Counted from the first letter of the stretch, positions 26,177 through 34,276 are shown. The stretch is DNA of 48,204 bases from Alistipes sp. (GCA_031285405.1 JAITWH010000009.1:1-48204), one strand, 5' to 3'. Numbers and translations: made by a program. The notes: generated by a model from the letters alone, not told the origin.

Positions 26177-26184
26177 CAAAGATA
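26177..26184 (-). promoter_or_regulatory. -7 promoter box of the MATE gene
   Basis: The minus strand reads TATCTTTG, 35 bp before the start codon. The expected -33 position falls inside the left arm of the large inverted repeat starting at 26196. Confidence 0.5.
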
Positions 26185-26195
26185 GTTAATTTTAG

Positions 26196-26338
26196 TGATT
26201 AGTTGTTAGTGGTTAGTTGTTAGTGCTAACGCAGCTATAACTAAGTTTTTAGTTATATAACTAAAACATTAGTTGAAAGGCGTTGCGCGTAGCATTATGT
26301 CGCGTTAGCACTAACCACTAATAACTAACCACTAATCA
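26196..26338. repeat. Large imperfect inverted repeat between divergent transcription units
   Basis: The arms are 26196-26232 and 26302-26338 (37 bp each, 33 of 37 matching). They are built from the words TTAGTGGTTAGT and GCTAACGC. The 69-bp centre carries palindromic repeat copy 2. The whole lies between the divergent MATE and ferredoxin genes, in a 328-bp stretch without a gene. It could fold into a long hairpin, and it resembles a small non-coding mobile element, though no flanking duplication is evident. Confidence 0.75.
26235..26275. repeat. Palindromic repeat copy 2
   Basis: It shares CTATAACTAAGTTTTTAG and the core TTAGTTATATAACTAA with copy 1. Its right arm has diverged (ACATTAGTTG), so the palindrome is imperfect. 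It sits at the centre of the 143-bp inverted repeat. Confidence 0.8.
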
Positions 26339-26419
26339 ATCCATAACCTGTTTCTTTAGTTTTCGTTAAATCTGTATTAAAAAAATGTAAATTCGTTAAT
26401 GTTTTCAAATATAACCTCG

Positions 26420-26427
26420 TATCTTTG
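26420..26427 (+). promoter_or_regulatory. -7 promoter box of the oxoacid:ferredoxin oxidoreductase operon
   Basis: TATCTTTG matches TAnnTTTG, 43 bp before the ferredoxin ATG. A GGAGG sequence at 26464-26468, close to the ATG at 26471, is a rare Shine-Dalgarno-like site for this phylum. Confidence 0.55.
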
Positions 26428-26470
26428 TGTGAAATCGAAAAACGAGATCGAAAATAAACATCCGGAGGCT

Positions 26471-26704
26471 ATGGCAAGGATAAGGGGAACAGTGAGGGTC
26501 GATATCGAAAAGTGCAAGGGTTGCGCGGTGTGCGTTGCGGCGTGTCCGTTCGACGTGTTGGCGCTCTCGCGTCAGGTCAACGGCAAGGGATATCCCTACG
26601 CCGAGCAGTCGCATCCCGACTCGTGTACCGGTTGCGCCAACTGCGCCGTGGTGTGTCCCGACACCTGCATCACCGTCTATCGGCAAAGGGATCAGAACGC
26701 GTAA
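26471..26704 (+). CDS. korD: Ferredoxin-type subunit (delta) of 2-oxoacid:ferredoxin oxidoreductase
   Basis: This 77-residue protein has two [4Fe-4S] motifs, CKGCAVCVAACP and CTGCANCAVVCP, of the bacterial ferredoxin type. It would carry electrons from the thiamine centre of the enzyme. I chose the ATG at 26471 (MARIRGTVRV). The frame runs open to 26399, but the upstream residues are not ferredoxin-like and would cover the promoter. It is first in a four-gene operon, 4 bp before the alpha subunit gene. Confidence 0.92.
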   Translation: MARIRGTVRVDIEKCKGCAVCVAACPFDVLALSRQVNGKGYPYAEQSHPDSCTGCANCAVVCPDTCITVYRQRDQNA

Positions 26705-26708
26705 GGCA

Positions 26709-27815
26709 ATGGAAGATATAAAACTGATAAAGGGCAACGAGGCGGTGGCCTTGGGTGCGATCCGCGGCGGGTGCGACGGCTACTTCGGCTATCCCATCAC
26801 GCCCCAGTCCGAGGTGCTCGAAACCCTCATGGAGCTGAGGCCGTGGGAGACCACCGGCATGGTGGTGTTGCAGGCCGAGAGCGAGGTGGCCTCGATCAAC
26901 ATGGTGTACGGCGGCGCGGCGTGCGGCAAACGGGTGATGACCTCGTCGTCGAGCCCGGGTGTGAGCCTCATGACCGAGGGCATCAGCTATCTGGCGGGGG
27001 CGGAACTTCCCTGCCTCATAGTCAACGTGCAGCGCGGCGGCCCGGGCCTCGGCACGATCCAACCCTCGCAGTCGGACTACTTTCAGGCGGTGAAGGGGGG
27101 CGGCCACGGCGACTACCACATGATAGTGTTGGCGCCCGCGTCGGTGCAGGAGATGTACGACCACGTGTTCGACGGCTTCGACCTGGCGTTTCGCTACCGC
27201 GTGCCGGTGATGATGCTGGCCGATGGCATCATCGGCCAGATGATGGAGAAGGTGGTGATGACGCGTCAACGACCCCGATGGACGGCCGAGGAGATAGCCG
27301 AGATGTCCGACAGTTGGGCCACGACGGGCAAGCACTCCGGCCGCGAGCGCAACGTCGCCACCTCGCTGGAGTTGGATTCGCAGGTCATGGAGCAGCGCAA
27401 CGAGCGCCTGCAAGCCCGCTATCGCCAGATCGAGGAGCGCGAGGTGAGGTTCGAGGAGCACGGCATGGACGATGCCGAGTATGTGATGGTGGCGTTCGGT
27501 TCGTCGGCGCGCATCGCGTCGGAGACTATGGAGATGGCGCGTCGCGACGGCATGAAAGTGGGGCTGTTGAGGCCCGTCACTCTGTGGCCCTTCCCCTCGA
27601 AGCGCATCGCCGAACTTGCTGCCGCGGGGGTCAAGGGGATCCTCGTGCCCGAGCTCAACGCCGGACAGATGGTCGAGGATGTGCGCCTCGCCGTGCAGGG
27701 CGGCAGCGACAAGAAAATTCCCGTGTGGCACTACGGAAGGCTCGGAGGCATGGTCTACTCGCCCGACGATATTTACAGCGAACTAAAACGAAGAAGCGAT
27801 GAGTGTGCAGGTTGA
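26709..27815 (+). CDS. vorB: 2-oxoacid:ferredoxin oxidoreductase alpha subunit (VorB/KorA type)
   Basis: The 368-residue subunit has FGYPITPQSEVLE near the N-terminus, SSSPGVSLMTEGISYLAGAELP, and VQRGGPGLGTIQPSQSDYF. These match pyrimidine-binding domains of the branched-chain (VOR) and 2-oxoglutarate (KOR) enzymes. The complex oxidatively decarboxylates a 2-oxoacid to an acyl-CoA and reduces ferredoxin, usually in anaerobes, and can run in reverse. Bacteroidales homologues are generally labelled VorB, but whether the substrate is 2-oxoisovalerate or 2-oxoglutarate cannot be decided here. The 3' end overlaps the beta gene by 17 bp. Confidence 0.9.
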   Translation: MEDIKLIKGNEAVALGAIRGGCDGYFGYPITPQSEVLETLMELRPWETTGMVVLQAESEVASINMVYGGAACGKRVMTSSSSPGVSLMTEGISYLAGAELPCLIVNVQRGGPGLGTIQPSQSDYFQAVKGGGHGDYHMIVLAPASVQEMYDHVFDGFDLAFRYRVPVMMLADGIIGQMMEKVVMTRQRPRWTAEEIAEMSDSWATTGKHSGRERNVATSLELDSQVMEQRNERLQARYRQIEEREVRFEEHGMDDAEYVMVAFGSSARIASETMEMARRDGMKVGLLRPVTLWPFPSKRIAELAAAGVKGILVPELNAGQMVEDVRLAVQGGSDKKIPVWHYGRLGGMVYSPDDIYSELKRRSDECAG

Positions 27816-28575
27816 GATTTCGGAACGCAATAAGGTCTACGGCCGCTCGCCGCTACTGACCGACGCGGTGATGCACTACTGCCCGGGCTGCAGTCACGGC
27901 ACGATTCACAAATTGGTGGCCGAGGTGATCGACGAGATGGGGCTGCAGGACAACACCGTGGGGGTGAGTCCCGTCGGCTGCGCGGTGTTCGCCTATAACT
28001 ACATCGACATCGACTGGATTCAGGCGGCCCACGGCAGGGCCTGCGCTGTGGCGACGGCGGTCAAGCGGCTAAACCCCGAGCGCATGGTCTTCACCTATCA
28101 AGGCGACGGCGACCTCTCGGCCATCGGCACCGCCGAGACGATCCACGCCTGCAACCGCGGCGAGAACATAGTGGTGGTCTACGTCAACAACGCGATCTAC
28201 GGAATGACCGGCGGGCAGATGGCCCCCACGACGCTCCTCGGCATGAAGACCGCCACCTCGCCCCACGGTCGCGAGGCTGCGATTCACGGATACCCTTACA
28301 AGATCGCCGAGATGGTGGCGGTACTCGACGGGGTGTGCTATGTCACTCGCCAGAGCGTGCAATCGCCCGCCGCGGTTCGAAAAACAAAAAAGGCACTGAG
28401 GCAGGCGTTCGAAAACGCGATGGCGGGGCGAGGACTCTCGTTCGTCGAGGTGGTGTCGAGCTGCAACAGCGGCTGGAAGATGTCGCCCGTCGACGCCAAC
28501 CGGTGGATGGAGGAGAATATGTTCCCATTTTACCGTTTAGGAGACGTAAAGGTTGTAACGCCGACCGCGATCTAA
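27799..28575 (+). CDS. 2-oxoacid:ferredoxin oxidoreductase beta subunit (TPP-binding)
   Basis: The 258-residue subunit carries the thiamine pyrophosphate motif GDGDLSAIGTAETIHAC...VVVYVNNAIYGMTGGQ. The N-terminal HYCPGCSHG has cysteines conserved in this family. It forms the catalytic core with the alpha subunit, whose gene overlaps it by 17 bp. Length is normal for KorB/VorA. The last residues, after NRWMEENMFPF, are typical. Confidence 0.92.
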   Translation: MSVQVEISERNKVYGRSPLLTDAVMHYCPGCSHGTIHKLVAEVIDEMGLQDNTVGVSPVGCAVFAYNYIDIDWIQAAHGRACAVATAVKRLNPERMVFTYQGDGDLSAIGTAETIHACNRGENIVVVYVNNAIYGMTGGQMAPTTLLGMKTATSPHGREAAIHGYPYKIAEMVAVLDGVCYVTRQSVQSPAAVRKTKKALRQAFENAMAGRGLSFVEVVSSCNSGWKMSPVDANRWMEENMFPFYRLGDVKVVTPTAI

Positions 28576-28586
28576 TTTTTAATTGA

Positions 28587-29132
28587 ATGAAAGAGACAGT
28601 GATTATAGCCGGTTTCGGCGGTCAGGGGGTTTTGTCGATGGGCAAAATTTTGGCCTACGCGGGGGTGATGCAGGGCATGGAGGTGAGCTGGATGCCCGCC
28701 TACGGGCCCGAGATGAGGGGCGGCACGGCCAACGTGACTGTGATCATGGGCGACCGGCCCGTCAGTTCGCCCATCGCCCACGAGTTCGACTCGGCGGTGA
28801 TCCTCAATCAGCAGTCGATGGATAAGTTCGAGCCGATGGTGCGTGCCGGAGGGGTGCTGATCTACGACACCAACGGCATCACCCGCCACCCCGTGCGCAC
28901 CGACATCGAGGTGTGGGCGATGGACGCAACGGGCGAGGCGGCACGTCGGGGCATGACACGCATGTTCAACACGATGGTGCTGGGCGGATTTTTGACGGTG
29001 CGTCCTGTGGTCTCGTCCGAGAGCGTGGTCGAGGGGTTGCGCCGCTCGCTGCCCGAACGCGCCCAAAAGAGCATTCCGGCAAACGAAGAGGCGATGCGTG
29101 CCGGCGCCGAAATGATCGAACGGGTGGTATAA
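28587..29132 (+). CDS. 2-oxoacid:ferredoxin oxidoreductase gamma subunit
   Basis: The 181-residue subunit has an N-terminal IIAGFGGQGVLSMGKIL glycine-rich motif and PAYGPEMRGGTANVTVI, which define the gamma domain of 2-oxoacid oxidoreductases. It completes the four-subunit complex and lies 11 bp after the beta gene. The stop codon (TAA, 29130-29132) falls within palindromic repeat copy 3, so the repeat supplies the end of this coding region. Confidence 0.93.
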   Translation: MKETVIIAGFGGQGVLSMGKILAYAGVMQGMEVSWMPAYGPEMRGGTANVTVIMGDRPVSSPIAHEFDSAVILNQQSMDKFEPMVRAGGVLIYDTNGITRHPVRTDIEVWAMDATGEAARRGMTRMFNTMVLGGFLTVRPVVSSESVVEGLRRSLPERAQKSIPANEEAMRAGAEMIERVV

Positions 29133-29169
29133 CTAAGAACTTAGTTATATAACTAAATCTTTAGTTATA
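29128..29169. repeat. Palindromic repeat copy 3
   Basis: Near-perfect palindrome with TATAACTAA and TTAGTTATA in both halves. The first bases contain the stop codon of the gamma subunit gene, so the RNA hairpin would begin at the stop. It could act as a terminator or mRNA-end stabiliser. Confidence 0.85.
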
Positions 29170-29236
29170 GAGTCGTTCGTATCTATATTATCGCTATATT
29201 GCGCTGTTTTTTCTGGCCTGCAAAAATAGCGAACTT

Positions 29237-29719
29237 ATGAAAAAATTGATTCCTCTGCTCGGAATCCTCTGTATGGGATTTCAGTGCGACAGCCACCAAG
29301 ACCCGATCGTCAATCGCGGCGAGTGGTGGGTGAAGAACGCCTCGGCGCAGTCGATATGGATAGCGCGCGGGATGGAGCGTGGCTTCGAAAACGATCTCGG
29401 GTCGGTCGAGCTCGCCCCCGGAGCCTCGCGGCAGATATTCTCGCGTGAGCTCCACATTCTTAAAGTTCCAGATTTCAACTCGTTGTACGAACGCTGGAGC
29501 GACATGCCCGAGGAGGATATCTCGTTCGAGGTGCTGTCGGACGACGGGGCGTTGTTGGCCAAGTGGAGCTACTCAGACCGGAGCTTGCTCGGGAGGCAGT
29601 TTTTCGACGAATCGGCGTGGTCGCGCACCCAGAGTTCGGGGGATCGGGTCGACGAGATTCGGGTGGTTTGGCTGTTCGAGATCTCAGATGACGATATCAC
29701 TCAGCAAAATAACATTTGA
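29237..29719 (+). CDS. Exported protein of unknown function, first of a tandem pair
   Basis: The product has 160 residues. The N-terminal segment MKKLIPLLGILCMGFQC looks like a short lipoprotein signal, with Cys17 in GFQC (unusual Gln at -1). The mature part shares a pattern with the next gene product: a WWVKNASAQSIWI-type opening, a central SFEVLSDDGALLAKW, and FFDESAW before a hydrophobic WLFEI end. I know no family for it. The stop is 2 bp before the next start, so the two are co-transcribed. Confidence 0.75.
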   Translation: MKKLIPLLGILCMGFQCDSHQDPIVNRGEWWVKNASAQSIWIARGMERGFENDLGSVELAPGASRQIFSRELHILKVPDFNSLYERWSDMPEEDISFEVLSDDGALLAKWSYSDRSLLGRQFFDESAWSRTQSSGDRVDEIRVVWLFEISDDDITQQNNI

Positions 29720-29721
29720 TT

Positions 29722-30201
29722 ATGAGGAAATTAGCTCTGTTGTTTGCGGTGACGCTGTCGTGCGTCGGGTGCTTTAAGGTTCCGGACGACGTGCGCTACG
29801 ACTCCGAGTGGCGCGTGAGGAACTCCACGGCTCAAACTCTGGTGATCTCGCCGCGACCATACGCCGGCCCGAACACCGGCTCCGGCGCCAGAACGCTCTT
29901 AGCGGGCGAAGAGGTCGTTTTCTACGCTCGCTCGGAGAAGGCCTATCGTCCATATTTCGAGATGGTTATGGTGCTGTGGCGCGGTCGGGCCGACGAAGAA
30001 ATTTCGTTCGACGTGCTCTCGACCGAGGGGGTGCTTCTGAAGAGTTGGAGGTACGATGTCGACGCTGCGGAGGCGGACGGGCGGTTTTTCAATGAGGCGA
30101 ATTGGGAGTACTCGTCCGACTTCGGAAAGAGGCGGAAAAAGTGGGCGAGCTGGCTCTTCGAGATTCTTCCGCGGGAGATCGAACAGGAGAATCAGCTGTA
30201 A
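29722..30201 (+). CDS. Lipoprotein of unknown function, second of a tandem pair
   Basis: The 159-residue product has a lipoprotein signal, TLSCVGC (Cys19 or nearby). It is a diverged duplicate of the preceding protein: EWRVRNSTAQTLVI, SFDVLSTEGVLLKSW and FFNEANW match the corresponding segments in order. ATG at 29722 (MRKLALL) is preferred over an upstream TTG. Both genes lie between palindromic repeat copies 3 and 4. Function is unknown; a small beta-rich envelope protein is the most that can be said. Confidence 0.78.
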   Translation: MRKLALLFAVTLSCVGCFKVPDDVRYDSEWRVRNSTAQTLVISPRPYAGPNTGSGARTLLAGEEVVFYARSEKAYRPYFEMVMVLWRGRADEEISFDVLSTEGVLLKSWRYDVDAAEADGRFFNEANWEYSSDFGKRRKKWASWLFEILPREIEQENQL

Positions 30202-30211
30202 AATCGGGGGG

Positions 30212-30254
30212 TATAACTAAAAGAGTGCACAATATAACTAAATCTTTAGTTATA
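30212..30254. repeat. Palindromic repeat copy 4
   Basis: The right half (TATAACTAAATCTTTAGTTATA) is identical to that of copy 3. The left half has diverged apart from TATAACTAA. It begins 10 bp after the stop of the second lipoprotein gene. Confidence 0.8.
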
Positions 30255-30317
30255 GGCTGAATCGTGCCTCGGTAAAATAATTTTCGGGATGCTGTTATTT
30301 TTGTAACAGTTTTTCAC

Positions 30318-30325
30318 TACATTTG
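30318..30325 (+). promoter_or_regulatory. -7 promoter box of the nqr operon
   Basis: TACATTTG matches TAnnTTTG and gives a leader of roughly 70 bp before nqrA. A TTTG lies 14 bp upstream, closer than the usual 19-21 bp. Confidence 0.5.
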
Positions 30326-30403
30326 CGCGGGATTTTCGAACCCTGCGCGAATTTGTTTAGGGACTTACGCAAATTTATTTAAAAATCATATAATTAAAGC
30401 TCG

Positions 30404-31765
30404 ATGTCTAAGATCATTAAACTGAGAAAAGGACTCGACATTCACCTTCAGGGAGAACCCGCGCCCAAGCTGATCGAGGCGTGCGGGTCGGATACCTACG
30501 CCGTCTCGCCACCCGATTTCGAGGGGGTGCTCCCGAAGCTGCTCGTCCGCGAGGGCGATCTGGTGAAAGCCGGTTCACCGCTCTTTTTCGACAAGGCCAA
30601 TCAGGAGATCATCTTCACCTCGCCTGTCAGCGGTGTCGTCGCCGAGATCAGGCGTGGCGAAAAACGCAAACTGCTCAACGTGGTCATAGCGACCGACGGA
30701 CGGGGCGAATCGGTGGAGTTCAAAATCCCCTCGTTGGATAGGGCTTCGCGGGAGGATGTCGCAGGAGTGTTGCTGTCGGCGGGCATGTGGCCGATGATCA
30801 TCTCGCGCCCCTATGGCCGCATCGCCAACGTGGCCGACCGGCCCAAAGCAATTTTCGTATCGGGATTCGACAGCGCTCCGTGCGCGCCCGACATGAACTT
30901 TGTGTTGGAGGGCGAGTTGGAGAATCTGCGCAAGGGTGTCGAGGTGTTGGGCAAGCTCACCGAAGGCAAGGTACACTTGGGTCTGAAGGCCGGCACCGAG
31001 GGGGTGCTCAACAGGGTGGACAACGCCGAGCAGCACATCTTCAAGGGGCCCCATCCGGCGGGTAACGTCGGGGTGCAGATCAGCCACATCGACCCCATCC
31101 GCAAGGGCGAGACGGTGTGGACGGTCGATGCACAGAATCTGGCCATCATCGGGCGGCTGTTCCGCACGGGCAGGGTGGACATGACCAAGGTCGTCTGCAT
31201 GAGCGGGCCGCAGGTTGTGAACCCCTACTACCTGCGCATCATCGGCGGGGCGGAGATCAAGTCGTTTGTGATGAACTCCAACATCAAGCCCGTGAAGCGG
31301 GGCGGCGGGGTGCGCATCGTGAGCGGCAACGCGCTGAGTGGCAGGATCGTCACTCGCGACGAGTTCATGACCTTCTACTCGAACCACATCACGGTGCTCG
31401 AAGAGGGCAACTATCACGAGCTGTTCGGTTGGATTGCGCCGCGCACGGGCAAGTTCTCCGTTTCGCGCACCTACTTCTCGTGGCTCTGTCCGCGCAAACG
31501 TTACAATCTGGATACCAACACCAACGGCGGCGCGAGGGCGATAGTGATGACGGGGCTGTGGGAGAAGTATGTGCCGATGGACATCCACCCGATGTATCTG
31601 GTGAAGGCGTGCATGGCGGGCAACATCGACAAGATGGAGGCGCTGGGAATATACGAGGTGCTGCCGGAAGATCTTGCGCTGTGCGATTTCGTCGACCCTT
31701 CGAAAACCGAGGCGCAGGAGGCTGTGGCACAGGGAATTAACTTAATGATCAAGGAATTATCATGA
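30404..31765 (+). CDS. nqrA: Na+-translocating NADH:quinone reductase subunit A
   Basis: This 453-residue peripheral subunit opens with MSKIIKLRKGLDIHLQGEP and has SPVSGVVAEIRRGEKRKL, a biotin/lipoyl-like half, then RIVSGNALSG and a typical C-terminal region. NqrA lies on the cytoplasmic side and contributes to the quinone site of the Na+-NQR complex, which couples NADH oxidation to sodium export. It is the first of six genes in the standard order A-F, all on one strand with short gaps or overlaps. Confidence 0.96.
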   Translation: MSKIIKLRKGLDIHLQGEPAPKLIEACGSDTYAVSPPDFEGVLPKLLVREGDLVKAGSPLFFDKANQEIIFTSPVSGVVAEIRRGEKRKLLNVVIATDGRGESVEFKIPSLDRASREDVAGVLLSAGMWPMIISRPYGRIANVADRPKAIFVSGFDSAPCAPDMNFVLEGELENLRKGVEVLGKLTEGKVHLGLKAGTEGVLNRVDNAEQHIFKGPHPAGNVGVQISHIDPIRKGETVWTVDAQNLAIIGRLFRTGRVDMTKVVCMSGPQVVNPYYLRIIGGAEIKSFVMNSNIKPVKRGGGVRIVSGNALSGRIVTRDEFMTFYSNHITVLEEGNYHELFGWIAPRTGKFSVSRTYFSWLCPRKRYNLDTNTNGGARAIVMTGLWEKYVPMDIHPMYLVKACMAGNIDKMEALGIYEVLPEDLALCDFVDPSKTEAQEAVAQGINLMIKELS

Positions 31766-31796
31766 GCGGCAACGGCCGCAGCGAAATAAAAAAAAT

Positions 31797-32984
31797 ATGA
31801 TATCGCAAATTCTTAAAAAGGTGGTCGACGGCGTGAAGCCGACATTCGACAAGGGTGGGAAGCTGAGCTTCCTCCACTCGCTGTTCGACGCCGTCGAGAC
31901 GCTCCTGTTCGTGCCCGACACGGTGACGAAAAAGGGGGCGCACATTCGCGACGCGGTCGACCTGAAGCGCTCGCTCATAGTGGTGGTGTTGGCGCTTGTG
32001 CCGGCGCTGCTGTTCGGGATGTACAACACGGGGTTGCAGCACTTCCGCGCTGTGGGAGACGTGGCCGCCGAGGCTTCGATCTGGGGCTGCTGGTGGTATG
32101 GCTTCGTTCGCATGCTGCCGCTGATACTTGTATCTTATGTTGTGGGGCTGGGTATCGAGGTCGCATTCGCGCAGAGGCGCGGGCACGAGGTGACGGAGGG
32201 ATACTTCGTCACGGGGATGCTCATTCCGCTCATCATGCCCATCGACGTGCCTCTGTGGATGGTGGCCCTGGCGGTCGCCTTCTCTGTGATCATCGGCAAG
32301 GAGGTGTTTGGCGGCAGCGGCATGAATATCTTCAATCCTGCGCTGCTGGCTCGCGCGTTCGTCTTCTTTGCCTACACGCCCTTTATCTCGGGCGACAAGG
32401 TGTGGATTCGCGGCGCAGGCAAGGGCGGCGAGTATATCGACGGATTTTCGGGTGCGACGCCCCTCACGCAGTTGGGCGAGAACGCCGAGCAGATGTTGGC
32501 CAATGCCAATGTGTGGGATTGGATCGTGGGGACTATTCCGGGAAGTATCGGCGAGACCTCGGTCATCGCCATCGCCATCGGGGCGGTCATCATGCTTGCG
32601 ACGGGTGTGGCGAGCTGGCGGATCATGCTGAGCGTGGTTGCGGGGGGATGGCTCACGGGGCTGCTCTTCAACGCGATCGGCGCGTCGCCGGTGATGGATA
32701 TGCCGGCATACTACCACCTGCTGTTGGGCGGCTTCGCCTTCGGTGCGGTGTTTATGGCTACCGATCCCGTTACCGCGGCGCAGACAAATGTGGGTAAAGT
32801 GGTGGTCGGGTTCCTGATCGGGGTGATCGCGGTGCTGATTCGTGTGGTGAATCCGGGCTACCCCGAGGGGATGATGCTCGCAATTCTCTTTATGAACGCG
32901 ATGGCGCCGCTGGTCGACCATGTCGTCGTAGGGTTTAACGTTCGCCGCAGACTCTCGGGCAAATTAACGAAGGGGAGGGCTTAA
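31797..32984 (+). CDS. nqrB: Na+-translocating NADH:quinone reductase subunit B
   Basis: This 395-residue multi-spanning membrane subunit carries the covalent-flavin motif DGFSGATPLTQ. Thr221 is the predicted FMN attachment residue. Motifs MYNTGLQ, GKEVFGGSGMNIFNPALLARAF and FMATDPVTAAQT are conserved in NqrB/RnfD. NqrB forms part of the sodium path and binds riboflavin. A flavin transferase (ApbE) is needed for maturation but is not in this window. It lies 31 bp after nqrA. Confidence 0.96.
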   Translation: MISQILKKVVDGVKPTFDKGGKLSFLHSLFDAVETLLFVPDTVTKKGAHIRDAVDLKRSLIVVVLALVPALLFGMYNTGLQHFRAVGDVAAEASIWGCWWYGFVRMLPLILVSYVVGLGIEVAFAQRRGHEVTEGYFVTGMLIPLIMPIDVPLWMVALAVAFSVIIGKEVFGGSGMNIFNPALLARAFVFFAYTPFISGDKVWIRGAGKGGEYIDGFSGATPLTQLGENAEQMLANANVWDWIVGTIPGSIGETSVIAIAIGAVIMLATGVASWRIMLSVVAGGWLTGLLFNAIGASPVMDMPAYYHLLLGGFAFGAVFMATDPVTAAQTNVGKVVVGFLIGVIAVLIRVVNPGYPEGMMLAILFMNAMAPLVDHVVVGFNVRRRLSGKLTKGRA

Positions 32985-32987
32985 GTG

Positions 32988-33638
32988 ATGAAAGTGAATA
33001 AGAACAGCAGCGTTTACATTATTGTCTACGCCACGGTTATGGTCGTGGTGGTGGCGGCTGTGTTGGCCATCTGCGCGATGGTGTTGCAGCCGATTCAGAA
33101 CGCAAACGTCGAGCGCGAGACCAAAGGTGCGCTACTCACAGTGGCCGGAATGTCGGTCGCGACGGAGGAGATCGAAAAGGCGTATGCCGAGAATATCACC
33201 GAGGTGCAGGTGGCTGCGTCGGACGGCGGCTCGCTTCCGTTGTACCAGAGCAGCGTCGGCGGACGGACTCTCTACATCATCCCCGTCGCGGGCAGCGGCT
33301 TGTGGGGGCCGGTGTGGGGCTACGTCGCGCTGGACGGCGACTGGAGTACAATCTCGGCAGTGGTGTTCGACCACAAGGGCGAGACCCCGGGTCTGGGGGC
33401 GGAGATCGCCGCTCCGGTGTTCATGGATCAGTTTGTGGGCAAGCAACTTTTTGAGGGCGACAACCTTGTGGGCATCACGGTGCTGAAGGGGGCGGGCGCG
33501 TCGCAGGGCAATCCCCACGCAGTGGACGCAATCTCGGGCGGCACGATCACATCGCGCGCGGTGGAGACGATGATCCGTACGACGCTCGAAGAGTATAAGC
33601 CTTATATCGAAAAACAGAGAAGCAATGGGAACGACTAA
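32988..33638 (+). CDS. nqrC: Na+-translocating NADH:quinone reductase subunit C
   Basis: The 216-residue protein has one N-terminal transmembrane helix (about 8-30) and a periplasmic FMN-binding domain. The flavinylation motif reads DAISGGTITS with Thr186 as predicted acceptor. The usual consensus has SGAT, so one position differs. ATG at 32988 is preferred to the adjacent GTG at 32985. It begins 3 bp after the nqrB stop and overlaps nqrD by 14 bp. Confidence 0.95.
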   Translation: MKVNKNSSVYIIVYATVMVVVVAAVLAICAMVLQPIQNANVERETKGALLTVAGMSVATEEIEKAYAENITEVQVAASDGGSLPLYQSSVGGRTLYIIPVAGSGLWGPVWGYVALDGDWSTISAVVFDHKGETPGLGAEIAAPVFMDQFVGKQLFEGDNLVGITVLKGAGASQGNPHAVDAISGGTITSRAVETMIRTTLEEYKPYIEKQRSNGND

Positions 33639-34269
33639 GAGTAAAAACTGGCAATACTTTCTGGGCCCGCTCAGCAAGGACAACCCCGTCATCGTGCAGG
33701 TGCTGGGTATCTGTTCGGCGCTGGCGGTGACGGCCCAACTCAAACCCGCGTTTGTGATGACGCTCTCGGTGGTGGTGGTGACGGCCTTCGCCAACCTTAT
33801 CATGTCGCTGCTGCGCAAGGGGGTTCCGGGTCGCATCCGCATCATCGTTCAGTTGGTTGTGATCGCGTTTTTGGTGATACTTGTCGACCAGGTGCTCAAG
33901 GCGTTTGTGTACGACGTGTCGAAGCAGCTGTCTGTCTATGTGGGGCTGATTATCACGAACTGTATCCTGATGGGGCGCGTGGAGGCCTTCGCGCTGAGCA
34001 ACAAGCCGTGGCCCGCGCTGGTCGACGGTGCGGCTAACGGGGTGGGTTACGGGATCATCCTGCTGATGTTGGGTTTTGTGCGCGAACTGCTGGGCAGCGG
34101 CTCGCTGTGGGGAGTGCGCGTGATTCCCGACGAGTGGTATATCCAGAACGGAGGGTTCTACGCAAACAACGGGCTGATGATGTTGCCGCCGATGGCGTTG
34201 GTTCTGGTGGGCATCATAATTTGGGTTCACCGTTCGTCGAAGTCCAATAAAGACCTTATAGAAAAGTAA
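33625..34269 (+). CDS. nqrD: Na+-translocating NADH:quinone reductase subunit D
   Basis: A 214-residue membrane protein with about six helices. Conserved segments are LSKDNPVIVQVLGICSALAVT, LIITNCILMGRVEAFA and DGAANGVGYG. NqrD pairs with NqrE to hold an iron centre within the membrane and form the core of the pump. The N-terminus overlaps the nqrC end by 14 bp; nqrE follows after 7 bp. Confidence 0.96.
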   Translation: MGTTKSKNWQYFLGPLSKDNPVIVQVLGICSALAVTAQLKPAFVMTLSVVVVTAFANLIMSLLRKGVPGRIRIIVQLVVIAFLVILVDQVLKAFVYDVSKQLSVYVGLIITNCILMGRVEAFALSNKPWPALVDGAANGVGYGIILLMLGFVRELLGSGSLWGVRVIPDEWYIQNGGFYANNGLMMLPPMALVLVGIIIWVHRSSKSNKDLIEK

Positions 34270-34276
34270 ACGAGGT

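Noticed and set aside
26399-26470. Longer N-terminus for the ferredoxin subunit
   Set aside because: It would start upstream of the TATCTTTG promoter box and adds residues unlike ferredoxins. The ATG at 26471 has a GGAGG just before it.
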